DNA from: Pagrus major
Taxonomy: Eukaryota; Chordata; Actinopteri; Spariformes; Sparidae
DNA: 64,000 nt
Assembly (NCBI RefSeq): GCF_040436345.1
Contig: NC_133223.1
Span: 20,344,613 to 20,408,612 of the forward strand
Direction of reading: 5' to 3'
Each line of letters starts with the position of its first letter. The first letter of the stretch is position 1. The translations under genes and the position numbers were made by a program. Under the pieces are notes generated by a model that did not search any database, was not told where the DNA came from, and worked only from the letters and a program-made list of their open reading frames with translations. Positions 48,855 through 63,600 of the stretch are shown here, piece after piece.

Positions 48855-51800
48855 ATGCTGCGCAGCCAGGGCATGCTGAAGAGCCGCTGTTGCGTCCTGC
48901 TCGGTGACCTGAGGGTGCTCCTGCTCGGGCCACCGGCGCCGCCGACACCGCTGCCTCCGCTGACCCCCATGAGCGGCCAAACTACGGAAAGCCATGAGAC
49001 AGGCGTCACCGTCCCCGACAACAACAACACGTTAACGCGGAGCCACCAGCAGCACGCAGGGGAACGGGTTGCCCCACCTGCAGCAGGAGCCACCGGGCAA
49101 CCGGGCGGAGAGCGAACGGGCTGGGTCGATGCTGCAGAGCTGTCGGCGGCCCTGCGCGGCTGCAGCAGCTCCTCTGATGACTGCTCAAAGGGCAAACTGG
49201 AGGAGAGGTTCTCCCTCACCAGCTATACGGAAAGTGGCTTCAGGACGCCTGTGTGCAGGATCTGCTTCCAGGGACCAGAACACGTAAGTCAAGAAAAATG
49301 TTCCCATAAATGTTGAAATAAGATATTTCTGTCATGAGGCAAGTTACTGTCTAATTCATTAATTAATTGCACTCACACATCTCCTCCCTGAGGGTTCAAG
49401 GATTTATGAAATCTGTTGGTGTTATATGTAGTTGGAATGAAATCTCTCCAAAGACCATAGGTTAACTATGGATCAGGGGGTTGTGTGAATGTTGCACATA
49501 TCCAGAAATCATCCCCTCCTGGGAGAGCCTCTGTTACATGCAGGCTTTCCGCTGGCCAAGCTTCTTTTCCAGTGAGAAAACCCACTCCCAGCGTCTTATT
49601 AGGGCATCCATGCATATGGAGAGCCCTCTGAGCAGGGATCCCACTGCATCCTGCGCTCATCCCTTTGTGCGGCTTGAAAAGACAGCTATACTGTGGCTAG
49701 CAGTGGGAGGATAATGAAAGACCTTGTCCCCATGGTTGACAAGTGTGGAGGATACACAGAGATGCAGTAACAAGTCATTATAGCCAAACACTGTGAATTC
49801 ATATCGAAGCATTACATGCATGAAAAAATCAAATAATGCTTCTCACTCTGCTGCTCACAGGCAGGCACCACCTGGAAACAGCAAAGAAAAAAAATAATAA
49901 TAATGTTCACAGAACAGAAGGGAAGAGCCTTCAAGTTAATCACACCGTGCGCCTCCATCTTTGGGGCCATATTGATGATAATGTCACACTACATCAATCA
50001 GGAGTGGAAAAATCTGAAAGAAGATGGCCAAGGTGTGCCGCAATAAATAAAATGAAATTATAACACAGAAGCTGGTACTTAGCAATTTGCGGACACATTA
50101 GTTACACTGTTTGACAAAGCCTTTGAGACCACATTGACGAATATGTTACACCTCACCAATTAGTAATGGAGGTAGGAAGGCTATAAAAAATGTGAAGCAA
50201 GATAACTGAGGTGTAGAACATACCTTTTTATCTGGCAGGCTGTACTCACGGTTGCTTTTTCTTTTACCCGAGCAGCAGAGTATCATTTCATGGTCATTGC
50301 ACCGTGTATGGCCTATAATCTCTCCATGTTTCATCAACTAATTACTCCAACAGCAGTTCTGTGCATCTTTCCACCTCTGAGCACACACTTTGTAATTATT
50401 ACTGACATGGGGTCTAGTTATGAGATTGGCAGACAAGGCCTGATCGTTGTTTTTTCACAAACTCCACAGATAGTCAGCACACTCTGCAATGCATACAAAG
50501 TACCGTCTTCAAAGTTTGCAGTATTTTCAGTGGTCTCCTCCAGCTCATCTCATTGGAGACTTTGCAGCTAGTCAATAGCTTTTGATTTCATGCAGTCTTA
50601 TCAATATGCAACTTCTTATCTATCGCCGGCCCTCCTTTCCCTGTCATCTCTGCTGTTGGTTTGGGTGCAGTCCAGATATGGATCTGTTGAGGTGTAAATG
50701 GTTAAAAGGAGAATGGTGCTCCATTTGAAAAGAGAGATGAGTGGACTGTCTGTGTGCCACTGTGTGATACAGGCAGTGGGGACATTAGTTATCCTCTGTT
50801 CTCCCTTAGCCTCCAGGATGTCACATATACCAAGGCAGCCAGTATCTGATCTGACAATCCACCTCCAAAACACTTCCATCCCCAAGGCTGAGCTACTCAA
50901 GACAGAGTAAAGAAGGGAGCAAGAGACATTGCTTTCCTCAAGCATCCCACTAGAAAAAGGGCCTTGAGTGTCTGACGGAGGCAACCATTGAAAAATGATT
51001 GCGCTCTGATTTAATGTGACACCAAACGATGTAATAAGTCTGTGTAATCGAATTCACGTCTGTGTTTTTGGTGCCATTTTCTCTGAGGTGCCCTTAGTGA
51101 TTCACAACCAAAGTCCTGTTGTTTTTAAAGATAGCTTCGCACCTTTCCTTCCAAATCTGTTGTAATACATTACTCACATGCCTATTTAATGTCATTGGTC
51201 ACTGTAATAATCCCTCTTCTCTTTACCAGTCATAAAACAGTCCATTTAGAAGTCTACAAGCCAAATCATGTGGATATTTTTCAGTCTTTTTAGTACGAAA
51301 TTCTTTCTTTGTGTTATTACCCCTTCTCAACAGCCCAAGAAACACATATAGGGAATTTGATACTAAAAGACTGACTTTGGATATTAGTCACTTTGAAAGC
51401 ACAGAACAAAGCATGTGAGTTTTGTCCACCATCATTTACACTAGATTCACACAACAAAGGGATCTCCTCAAGGACAGCACGGACAGGAAAAACAATTACA
51501 GCCGCCTATAACTCTTTTAAAGGATACGTTCACCCAAAAATGGCCTCATGCTGATGGAAAGTCAGATGTAGTTTCCTAGTCCACAAAAAAATTCTGTGGC
51601 TTCACAGCAAAACAGTTTTGCAGCGTTCTCCTTATCAGCTGAAGAAGATAAGGACTTATTTTAAAACATAAAGAAAATAACCAAAACATATGAAATGGCT
51701 CTATACAGCTCATCTGGCATATTCCAAGCCCTGAGATCCCAAATTCATTTGACAAGATGTTATTTACACCCTCAAGTCACGGTTGAGCTTGTGTACCCAG

Positions 51801-54800
51801 GGTTGAGCTTGTGTGCGCTAAAACTTTTAGCGTAGCAGCTACAGTGAAGATTTCAGATTTTCAAAGGGTGTAAATAAAGTCTCACCAAATCAATCTGGAA
51901 TCTCAGAGCTTCAGGAGACTTAGATTACACTGGACAAGCTATCAGGAGTCATTTTCGTTGTTTTGGTTTTTTTTCAGTTGTTTTTGTACGTTTTAAAACA
52001 ATGCCCCATCTACATCAGTTATTTAGGAGAATGCTGCAACACTGTTTTAAGCTCCAGAAAGGTTTTGTGGACTATGACATTTCACCCGATTTTCATGTGG
52101 TCGATGAGATAATACTGAAATGTCATTTTTGGGTGAACTTATCCTTTAATGTATGTATGGACATATGACTTTTGTATAAAGACAGACTGCAAGCCAGACT
52201 ACTTCTGCTGGAGTTCAACTACTTCTCCAGACGCACACATTGCACAGTATAATGAGCAGCTGAAGAAATGACAAATATTCATATATCTTTTACCTCAGTG
52301 CCTCAAGTTATTCATTATACAGCTAACTTCAGACATATTTCAATTCATGATTAGTTCTGTTTAGCTAAAGGTCAGGAAGAAGCTTTACAGGGAGCTCTGG
52401 CTTTCTTGCATGGAGCGTTTGGTCTATTTAAGCTTGTGCTTTCAGACTCGATCTTGACCTAGCCCCTCGAAGAAAAAGCTATTTCTCTTAAGATTTTCAG
52501 GAAATAGTCTTGTCGTGCACAGAATTCTAAAAAGGGTATTCCTATAAGTCTTATACAAAGAAAAGTCAAGGAATATTTCCATGTGTGTGGGATCCTTTCC
52601 TGATGTGCCATGCACTATTACATTGAAGTGCCCTTTAGGGCCGATGCTCCAACCTTCCTGTCCTCACTTCAGCTGCATGTCGAGAATATGTGAGTCCCTG
52701 CTGCTTAGAAAAAAATGTTGGTTTTCCCTCCTAAATCATAACGCAGATAATGCACTTGCACAGTGTGCTTGTCTGAGCACAATGAGAAGCCTCGAGGGGT
52801 CAAGTTAGCATCATTCTTTCTATATGGCCCCACAGAGCCGAGGCTCAACGCTCTCTGTACTCCATCATAGCATGGCTCCTCTGCCATTTGTTGGAAATGG
52901 GATATAAACAACTTACATAAGCACATGAATTTTTTGGGCCTCGCTCGTGTCTATAGACAGCAGCTGTGAATTCATAAACTTAAATTATAAACTCTGGTTC
53001 CTCTTCTATTCAATGACTTTTAAATGGGCCATTAACTGTCACTGTAGGCCTAATGGTTCCTGTAAAATAGGCAATGACTGGAGCGTCCCCATGTTTTATG
53101 AGCAGTCATAACAGATAAATAAATTTGAAATTATATGACCTTCAGTGTAATTTTTCAGGCATTGTTCTGTCCCTCTAACTTGTTGAATATGATTAAAATG
53201 TGTATATGAAGCTGTTTTTCAGATGACTGCAGTGACTGCAAGCTTGTGGCCTGAATGTCTGTTGTAAAAATCGCTTTCATTCAGTTTCTGTGGGAGCTAG
53301 TTTATTATACCACAATTTCTCTAGAGTTAATGGAGTTCACTTGCATTGATTCCAGACCCTTAAGAAATGTGAATAGCTATCCCTAATTTAGTTTCATGTT
53401 GTTATATACATTGGGAGTGGATCCAATTTTATAAGGCGAAAATTAGGTGCACCAAGGTGTTTTTACAACAATGCAGCACAGAGAAATGGAAAAACACAGC
53501 CAGAGCTTTCAGACTTATCATCTTTTTTAATACATTGTTCTAATGTGGTTTTTTTTTTCAATTATCTTTGCTGTTTGATCAACAAAAGGACATTTAGTTA
53601 GCACTTTCTGTATGCGTGGGCTGTAATGCCACATTTTTTATCAGTCTCTCTTACTCTCTCTCCAGCCTCAGTTGTACTGGAGTGATCTAGGTTTCAGCTC
53701 TTGGCTGCAATCAGGCCAGTCACAGTGAGCGGTCCGAATCCCACTGGACACGGCAGAAGTGTTCTGGTGCTCCTGCCAATACACTCCCACCCTGGCCATC
53801 TGTAGATGGGCCTTTTCTCCTCTAACTCCCTGCATTTTCTCTCCCTTCTCCTCGACCAGGGTGCTGCTCCGTCTGTCAGAGATGTCAGCACAATGATGCC
53901 GTGGAGAAATAATTTGGAAACTCACTGCGTTTTGAATGTCTTCCTACTCTCTATATGCCATGTTCATGGTAGACAGGGACAGGGAGTATTTAACATTCAA
54001 ATGAAAATATCTTGGCTTAGAAAATGAGTGCCTCAGCTCAGAAAGGTGGAGAGCTTCCGTGCAGCAGGACCTAGTTTATTTTTTTATTCACTACAGGCTT
54101 TTTTGTTCAGTCCCATTAAGCTTAAAACACATCTTTACAAGAAGGTCCTGCTTTGAATTTTATAGATCCTAGTGTCTTTAACTGCAGGTCAGGACCTAAA
54201 AACGGCAGCAGGCTTACATCTTTTAGGTCATCATCTATATCCAATATGACAAGACTAGTAATATATTTTAATGAGCTTGGGGCCCAGTGTGAGAGATTAT
54301 AAATCTCTCATTTGTTCCTTGGGCTGAATACAGCTTAAGAATAATAGCTGGTTAAGAGTATGGCTGAGCACATATTGCTGTTAAGTGAAAAGCTTGCGAT
54401 GCCAAATATCATATTTCCACTTTGGCTGATGGGATTCAGACTCTTCTGTAGGCTCCAAACCCACTGGATACGCTGAAAACACATGTTGGTAAAATTTAAA
54501 ATATGGCTGCTAAATCTCAGCTGTTTTATATGACCTTTTCAGTTCTGCTTTACTAATTAATAACATGGTTCAAGAGTTTACACGTCTGCTGCTGTTGACC
54601 ACCGAGCACCACCTCAGGATAAGTCGATATTATTGCCCTTTTCCAATGCCTCTCGAAAGCAGACCTTTGCTTCAACAACCTTTAAGGTTAAACAAACAGT
54701 ACAAGCAATCTTATTCTGCTTTTAGGTGTGACCGATCATATGTAGTTGTCACCAGGTGGACGCAGAGGACTCGAAATTGCCAAAATTATTTTAACATCCT

Positions 54801-57562
54801 GGCTGACTGAAGTAACCATAACATCCACAATAATTATACCAAATAAGGATGTTGGTTACAGCTGTTTCACGAATGCTAGAAACATGCAGGACGGCCTGAC
54901 ATAGAGTTTTAGGTTTTCCCTTTTCTGACATCAGATGTCAAAAACAATAATAGTCAATGTGTATGGCCTGCTACTGTTGACAGGCTGACAAACCCTCCTG
55001 TGTCAGTAGCCCCTGAACTTCTATCTACCAAGTCATGCAATGAATTTGTCCCCTTCTTCTTCACTGACAACATTCAGCAGACAGGCTGTCAGTGCCTCTA
55101 TATCAGGTGTTAGTTCTGTATTGCGTCCTCTTAAGAGTAATGCAATTAGCATGACACAATTTAATCCCATCAACCTTGAGGGAAATTGTGCACTATCTAA
55201 CCCCCCCCCCCCCCCCTTCTGTCTTGATATTGTGCCTCCAGGTTTTTTCAATTGTTTTTACTGCATGGCGTCAGATCTTCTTACTCCTAAGCCATTTCCC
55301 ACAGACCCTGAAAAACAAAGTTAAAAAGCCACTAAACAAATTAGTAATGAACAGCAATCAGCTCATCTCAAACTCCAATACTTTGTTTTTGTTTTTCAAG
55401 CACTAAATACCTGGCCCTAAACCATTAATTTGTTGGTTTCCAGTGATGACTACTGTGCTCTGCTCTGCTCTGCTCTGCTCTTGTTAGGGTCTTAAATGAC
55501 TTCTACTTTAACATAGACAGTGTAAAAGTTTTAGTCTTGGTGTTAGATCTCAGTGCTGCATTCAGCACAATCATTAGACAGACTTGAAAAGGTGGTTAGG
55601 ACTTTCTGGCACAATGCTAAACTGTTGAAGTCTTGGTTGAAGGACAGGGACTAGTTTGTGTTGATTGATTACAAATCTGAGCATTCAAAAATGAGACGTG
55701 GAGTTCCCCAAGGCTCCATTCTCGGGCCTCTTCTGATCAGCATTTGGATGCTCCCAATAGCTCAGATTATTAATAAAACAACAAAATATTGTATCATTGA
55801 GATACACACCAATTTATATATCACCAGTTGGCTATGGTCCCATACAAGCACAGAAAAGGCTGGATGGACCAAAATGTTCTTCAATTCCATGAAGAAAAAC
55901 TGAAGTAATTGTTTTTGGAGCCTAAAAACAACAATTACTTCAACAATTGTCATGAAGTTAATCTATTAAATTGACAATTAAATCAGTGGTCAGCTCAGTT
56001 GCACATGTTGAAAATCAAAACCCAGCCAGAAATGTTAGTGCAGTAATGGACCCAGACCTCATTTTCAATAGCTACATCAAAACAACTTGAAAAATCAAAA
56101 ATTAGGACTTTATGTTTATGTGTTTGTCTTCAGTTGGCTCAACTACTGTCTTTACATGTCCATCTAAAAAGTCGACCAGACAGCTGCAGCTGATTCGGAA
56201 CAATACTGCTAGAGTCCTCAGACCAGGAGAGTTCTCACATCTTTACACTGTCTTTCTGTTTGTCAAATTATTGATATAAAAAGACTTGTATTGGTTTATA
56301 AAGCACTGCTAAAGACCAAAAAACATTTCTGATCTGCCGCTCTGTGATGAACCTCTCTGATGGTGTGGGACAGGTCTGCTCACTGTCCCCAGAGTCAAAA
56401 CCAAACACAGAGAAGCAGCAGTCAGTTTTCATGCTCCACATATCTGGAACGAACTCCCAGAAAACCTGAGGTCTGCTCCAACCATCTTTTTTTTTTTAAA
56501 ATCAGGGCTTAAGACTTTAATGCAATTCCATTTTTTTAGGTTAAACTTGGGAGTGCTTATTCATATCTTGCACTGCACTGTAGCTGAACTGTTTTATCTG
56601 TTTTATTCTGTTTTTATCTCCTGTTTTATTTCACTGTCTTAAACCCTCTCTAAATGTGCCATTTCATATAGTATTTTCATATATTCTATATACAGTATAT
56701 GCACTATGAATTGCCTTTATGAAAGGTGCGACGCTAAATAATACAAGTAAACTTACTCTGCCTTTATCAAAGATCAAGCAGAGAAGGAGGCAGGGAGAGC
56801 AGACTGAGGAGGATGGAAGAGTAAAGGAGAAAATGTTTCTTCTATATTTTTATTTGGTCTGAAGTAACCATATTTGCAACTATTAAAGAATATTTATGCT
56901 TATATGACAGCTGCAGTCCCTTTCAGACTCCCTTTCCTCAGCACAGTATTTTGCAGCTTTGTGGGGTTTGCTCTCTGACAGAAGCTTCATTGACTAATCC
57001 CCCTATTTTCAACAGTACTAGTAATCAAGCATTTTGCCTGTCAACTCGGTGTGAGGCAAAGCTTTCATTTCACACCTGAACTGGTGTTCTACTGTAATAT
57101 GATTGTGCAATGCTGTGTGCTTTGTACTCTCTCAGAAAATCAACGAAGCTCAAGAGAATTGCAAAGAAATATAAATGTATGCATAGTGTAACCTGCAGTA
57201 TATTGCATGAAAAAGGGTTCTCTGCAGGGGTAAATAAGACGAGAAAAGAAAGGATTGTCAGCCGGTCAATAATAGCTATAAGGAGATATTTCTTTTGAAT
57301 CACAAATCACTATTTAAGCTGCTCTTAATTTCAAGTCCAGTATTATGAGGAAGAACATTTTAGCATTGTCTTCTTGTTGTGTCTGCGGTTCTCATTATAT
57401 TCTGTGTGGTAATACTGAAAAACACATTAATTTAGTATGCATCAGTGCAGGACTTAATTTTTTATTTTCAGATAACAGTAAAGAGATAAAATACAAAGAT
57501 CCACAATTAAGTCGAGGCATAGTGAATACGACAAAACAAGAACAGACAACACATGATAAAAA

Positions 57563-57612
<50 letters not shown>

Positions 57613-60600
57613 GCGATAGCATTAGTCACAACCAGTGAAGTTTACAAAATGTAGTGTTTTATGCACTTCTTCTGTGTTATGAAATAATGGCCATGCATCA
57701 TACAGATGTCTTTGAAGTTTTATTTTAGCTCTCTTTCGCTCTGTTTTCTTCAGTAGACACCACGAAAACTACAACAGAACAAAAGACATGAAAATTTCAA
57801 AAACATACAGCTCCCACTCTCTGTTAAAGTCTCTCAAACACGTGTCCAGCACATCAGGTCATAATAATGCTACCAGTGTTGTAATCAGGACCATGTAGAC
57901 CAAGGCCAAGTCATGACCAAGACCAGAGTGTATCAAGACTGAGACAAGACTTTGAGGGTTTGAGACCAAGACCAGTGTGAGTCCCACACTGCATGAAACA
58001 CTTCCAATAAAATGTGGAACATTGAAAACATAGGCATGCGTAAAATTAATCCACATTTCAGTAAAAAAAAAACAGAAAATAAATGAAGATTCGTCATTAT
58101 TCACATCTTTTATTAGCATATATATCTTGTATGTGTATATGTATACAGTATGTATCACAAGAAATGAAATGTCTAATCAGAATGCATTGCAGAGGTGAAC
58201 AAACACTAAGGACCTGAAATCAACTTAACTATCTTTAATCAACACTCGTCTTTCCCTGAAACCATCATTAAGTAAAGAATCTATCGAGTAATTATTCAAC
58301 ACAATGATTTATCTGCAGTTTTGGTCTTGACTGGTCTTGAAATAAAATCCCAAGTCCTCTTTTTAAAAATGTGCTTGATTATGAGATAACACCAAGACCT
58401 TCAGGAAGTTGTTAGTACATTACATTTTCAACAGAATGTTTCTTCACACCTCATCATCCAGGAGGACATCATTTTTATTTATTTACATGTACATTTAGAA
58501 AGGTTCATGTCTCAGCAGCACCAGCACAGATTGTCCAAACAAGACATCCACTGAAATTAAAAATACAGCAAAAAAATATATATTTATGCATTTAAATGAA
58601 CTGAATTATGAAAAGCTCTTGCCCAGTGTTGCTGGTATTGACTGACTCTCTCCCACAGGGGGAGCTCTTGAGCCCGTGTCGGTGCAGTGGGTCAGTACGC
58701 TGCACCCACCAGCCCTGCCTCATCAAATGGATCAGCGAGAGAGGATCCTGGGCCTGTGAGCTCTGCTACTACAAATATCAGGTCATTGCCATCAGCACCA
58801 AGAACCCACTACAGGTGAGCAGTAGGTGCAGAGAGAAGCACTGTAGAAATATAAAAGGGAAATATTACAACCAAGTTATTGTCGGCTCTTGGAACTAGGA
58901 GGCTAAACTTACATTTAGATGAAAAAATCAAAACATCAAGTGCTGAAATGTCATTCAGGGAATTGTTGGGATTTATGGGGATTGGGGTAAGATAGCCCCA
59001 GGCTCTACTCCTCTCTGGGCTCATTTGGCTGCGTTTCAGGTTTTTATATCAAAATATTTGGGACAAAAAACCTAAAACATTATTTTCAGGAATCACTCAC
59101 TGTCTTTACTGCAGCTATAGTTAGGCTCTGATCATAAACGGAGGAATTCAAGTGAAGATGAAAGTTTTATTGAATTAAACGAGGCTTTTTCCCTCTGATC
59201 TCAAGAACAGAAAGATTGCAGAAGCAACTGTTCTTTCAGTTTTAGCCTTTGGTGATATGATAGGGACGTTTATGATTGGACAGATTTCTTTTAGGTTTTT
59301 CCACTGTTTCATTTGTAGCTTTTTTTGTGAACAGATTTTTATTTCCAAAGAAAACAGATACACACACATACACCTGCCCCTGTCTGCGTCTTACTTACCT
59401 CCTTTTTATATGAAATAGTTTAGGATTATTAGCCTGATTATGTTATATTATGAATGTTTTAATTAATACTTTTTTAATCAGCATGTACCCACTTATTCTT
59501 CCCCTTGTTGACTCTGTGTGTTTGCTCCCATTCTTGTCCCACAAAGTATTGTCCAAGTATTCATTAAAGTTAAAAGAGAACGAAATACCGAGAGCTAAGC
59601 TGTACTGTGGTCCGTGTCTTCCTGCAGTGGCAGGCCATCTCTCTGACAGTGATAGAGAAAGTGCAGATAGCAGCGGCCATCTTGGGCTCCCTGTTCCTGA
59701 TGGCCAGTATCTCCTGGCTGGTGTGGTCGTCCTTCAGCCCGTCAGCCCGCTGGCAGCGTCAAGATCTGCTTTTCCAGATCTGCTACGGCATGTACGGCTT
59801 CATGGACGTCGTCTGCATAGGTGAGGGGCTTGATGTCACATAATTCCTCCTGCAATGAGTGTGTGAGGAGAATATTCAATTTGTCACTTTAGTCCAGATG
59901 CATTATGCATTCAACAGTCAAAGCAAACATCATGTCGAAGGTGTTCAGTGGAGTCAATACAGTAATTGTACCGGCCAGGTGTGCACAAATGATCACAAAC
60001 CTATTGACAATCTATATAAATACAAATCTATACCTAAAAGATCAATAGTGAGTGTGGGGACTGTCACGCAACACTGGCTTTGTATTGCATAAATATGTAA
60101 TGTATTGTAATATTCACTATCTTACAGAACACTTTATTAAAAATGATTACATTCTCAAAGCTTTCTTGATTAATAAAACATGAACATTCAAAACATTTTT
60201 GCAGCAACTGAAGTGATTTTCATCACATATTTGAAATTTTTCCTCTCTATAATAAAAGCTGCTGCACCAGATTTAAACTTTGACGACCTTGTGTGCGCTG
60301 ATATAACACAAGAGAGAGCTAAAACATTTTTAACCATCTTCTGGATTTGTGTGGGCGTTCAAACAGAAACTTGTAGCACATCCGCTTTAAGCCTGCTGTC
60401 CTCTCTCTGGAGCCCGGGGGCCCGCCTGTTTTTGGATGAGTATGTGATGGCATCTCACATTAAGAAAAACTCTGACTGCCAATGCAGCAGACAGCAGGAT
60501 GAGTGGAAGAGGAGATTGATTGTCTCCGGTTTGGTGGCGAGGACTGAGTGTGGAGTCATTAACTCTGCACTTTACAGAGATTAACTTGTCACCTGGCAGA

Positions 60601-63600
60601 CTTTAAAGAGCAAAGACCTGACTTTCACTTATCCACCAAGTTCGAGTGTGAAAACGAAACAGATGAAGAGGAGAAACAGGATTTCATGACTAAACTGTCA
60701 ATATAGAAGAGGTTGGGAATTATTAAATGTCCCATGTATCTCTATATTTTTTGCAATATTTGAGCTATATGTCACTTCAGAGGACAATATTGTACTATAA
60801 CCAGTGTTGTTGTTGTTACTCAATAAAAGTACTGTAGTATAACTCATTGCTTATTTACTGCTTCCAAAAAGTAAATCACTGCACTAAACATTACATTTGT
60901 GTTACTCAGCATAAGTGCATTGTCACGTATCTGCCAGTTAAGAAAATAACGTTAAGCCTTGTCCTAATAAAGACATTTACAAGATCCTTATTTTATGCTC
61001 TTTAAATGGTATATGGAGTCACTTAAACTCACCACACCATGGCTTTATGATAGACGAGTCCAGCTTTTCTGATGTGTTCATCATTAAAACAGTGGTTATA
61101 CCTCTTGAGGAGCACAAGACTGCCCAGGCTGAGGAGCCTATCCACGGGCGCACTAGACGGTGTTGTTGTGTTACATTTCATGGATATACAGACTTTTGTT
61201 TGGAGGCAGTTACCCTTGAGATGGGGCATTTTGTTTTCAACAAATATAAAAGACTGGACATAAAACGAATCAACACAAACAGAAGAAAGCTTTCCCAGGC
61301 CTGGAATCTCCCCGACCCTCTGAGTGCCAAAATATGTACAGGAAGTGTACACATACCCATACAAAACTATACAGATATTTCCATGCACATTAGAAATAAA
61401 TTATTATATACAGTATATCTCAAGTATAATTATAATTATAAACCGGAGCGGGTTTGTTTTAAAGAAATGAGTAGATCAATAGATAAATATCAGGATAGGT
61501 AAGGCATTTATTGACATAAACAAGATCTTTCTTTCATTCTCTTTAAATTGCATATAAACTGAATTTAACAGGCCAAACACTCTCAAACAAACTGCCTCGC
61601 TCATAAACCCATGGCCTTGTAGCAGACTAGTCTAGTTTATTTGACTAGAGCAGTGGTTGTATCACTTGAGGAGAAGTCTCTCAAATCCTCTGCTCATCAG
61701 CACAAGACTGCCCAGACTGAAGAACCGCTCCAGGGGAGAACTAAACTGTTATTGTGTTTCTTTTCATGGATATCAGGAGAGGTCAGGCGATTACTTTTTA
61801 TGGAGCCAGAACAGTGAATAGTTTTGGCATCGAAATTTGTCATTTGTCAGTAAAATTTGTCCGAGGAGTTTCCTCATTAGTATGCATATATGCAAATAAC
61901 TCTCTTTGCCTCCTCCCTCAAAACCCTCTTCTCTATGCTCTTCTCTCTATTTTAATATATAATATATATATATATATATAATTTGTTTTATGTCTGTACC
62001 AATGTCAGTGCCAAATATTTGTCTAAGTCCCAATATGACATTTTCAAATACAAATGTTTCAGTGCCAATATTTCCTTTTTCAGTTTAGGTTTTGTTTTCA
62101 ATTTCAAATTTCATTTTTCGATGCCAGAAGTCACTGCCACCGTTTTGGCTCCATAATTATTGTGCAAGCGTGCATGAAAGGCACGTCGATGATTTTTTTT
62201 ATCTGCCTATTATGCAGATAAACGAGGAGCTTATGTTACACAAGTAACAATGTAATTGTTTGATCATTAACTGTAATAAGATTTAGGAACAGAAACACAT
62301 TATATTACTGCATTACAAACAAATGTAATGTGATTACAGTAATGCTTTACTTTGGAACACATTACGCCCAACACTGACTGTTTGGTCTGTCTGATATTGC
62401 TGTGTTGGAGTTGATCCTGGAACATCATAATTAATATTGCTCCAGTCCAGGGCCAACATTTCTGGTTACAAGACAGCAACAAAATTTGCATTTTGATCAA
62501 GTCGCTGTGGCTTGTGGGTTGAGTACAGGATTCACACCCAAGAGACCAGGCTTCATATCCCAGTTGGAGCATATTATACTTTTCACTCATCATTTTCCAT
62601 TTCTTTTCAGTTTTCTGTCACTGTTTGGTCAGGTTTAGGAAAATATGGTCTTTTTCCCAGAGTCGCAAAGCTATGACTTTACAAAAACATGACTGATTAG
62701 TTGCCATGATGTTCCAGGAACAGCACCAACACACTGATATCAGATTGTACGTTCTGGGTGCTGGCTGTAGTGGTGATGAAGGTTCAGAGTGTAATTAGCT
62801 CAGGTTAATACTAAAAACACATCCAGTTCAAACAGTAGTTCCCTCTACATGACTTTAATATGTGAGAGAGTGAAAATGCAGTGAAATCTTGAGGTCCAAG
62901 CATCTCTTGTTACAGATTGATTTCAATTTTCCAGATACTGTGTTCCATGAACACCAATCAATAAGCAATTTTAAACTGTGATAAGATGTTATCGAACAAC
63001 CTCAAAGAACAGATGCATCATTCTTGCTCACCTAAATCCAAAAGTGGTGAGTATTGCTGTGTCACAAGTTGTGCCATGTCTACAGTTTTTATAAGACATG
63101 AAGATCTTATCTCAGGGTTGTGGTGTGATACTTTAAAGATGAGTTGTTTTGTTCCACTGCTCCCTCAACTAATACTTTCTGCAGTGTATCCACCACTGCA
63201 GAGTTATATATCACTTTGTGGTGTCATTAAGACTGCTGCCAGGCACTGACATTGTCTAATTGATGCTCTGATCTTCACAGCACTAATTGTCCACGAGGGA
63301 CCATCTGTGTTTCGTATCTTCCATCGCTGGCAGGCCGTGAACCAGCAGTGGAAGGTCCTGAACTATGATAAGTCAATGGACAGCGATGACCTGAAGAACA
63401 CCACTGTGGACAGGACTGTGTCTCAGCCCAGCCCGGGCTATCAGACTGGGATAGGAGTGTCCACCTCCACCTCCTCGCTGATGGTGGTAGCCTCCACGGC
63501 CGCCGGCTCCACTTCTACGACCGTGGTGACGGCCGCAGGAGGACTGGGGACACATGTGGACCCCCAAAGCGGCAGCACAGTGCCAGACCAACACTGTCCC

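Larger units (their letters stand above)
54900..56770 (+). mobile_element. decayed L2-like non-LTR retrotransposon (LINE)
   Basis: Translated remnants include [16 protein letters not shown] (near 55,030), [12 protein letters not shown] (near 55,540) from the reverse-transcriptase palm, [12 protein letters not shown] (near 55,695), and C-terminal [11 protein letters not shown] and [13 protein letters not shown] pieces to about 56,460. The end has a typical GAATTGCCTTTATGAAAGGTGC tail near 56,710. Many frameshifts and stops make it non-functional. Clade (L2/CR1 group) is judged from these motifs. It lies in the sense direction in march4 intron 1. Confidence 0.75.

Noticed and set aside
48749..49219. 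156-codon minus-strand open frame over march4 exon 1
   Set aside because: It mirrors the GC-rich low-complexity first exon of march4; the plus strand has the RING-CH match and the correct splice donor.
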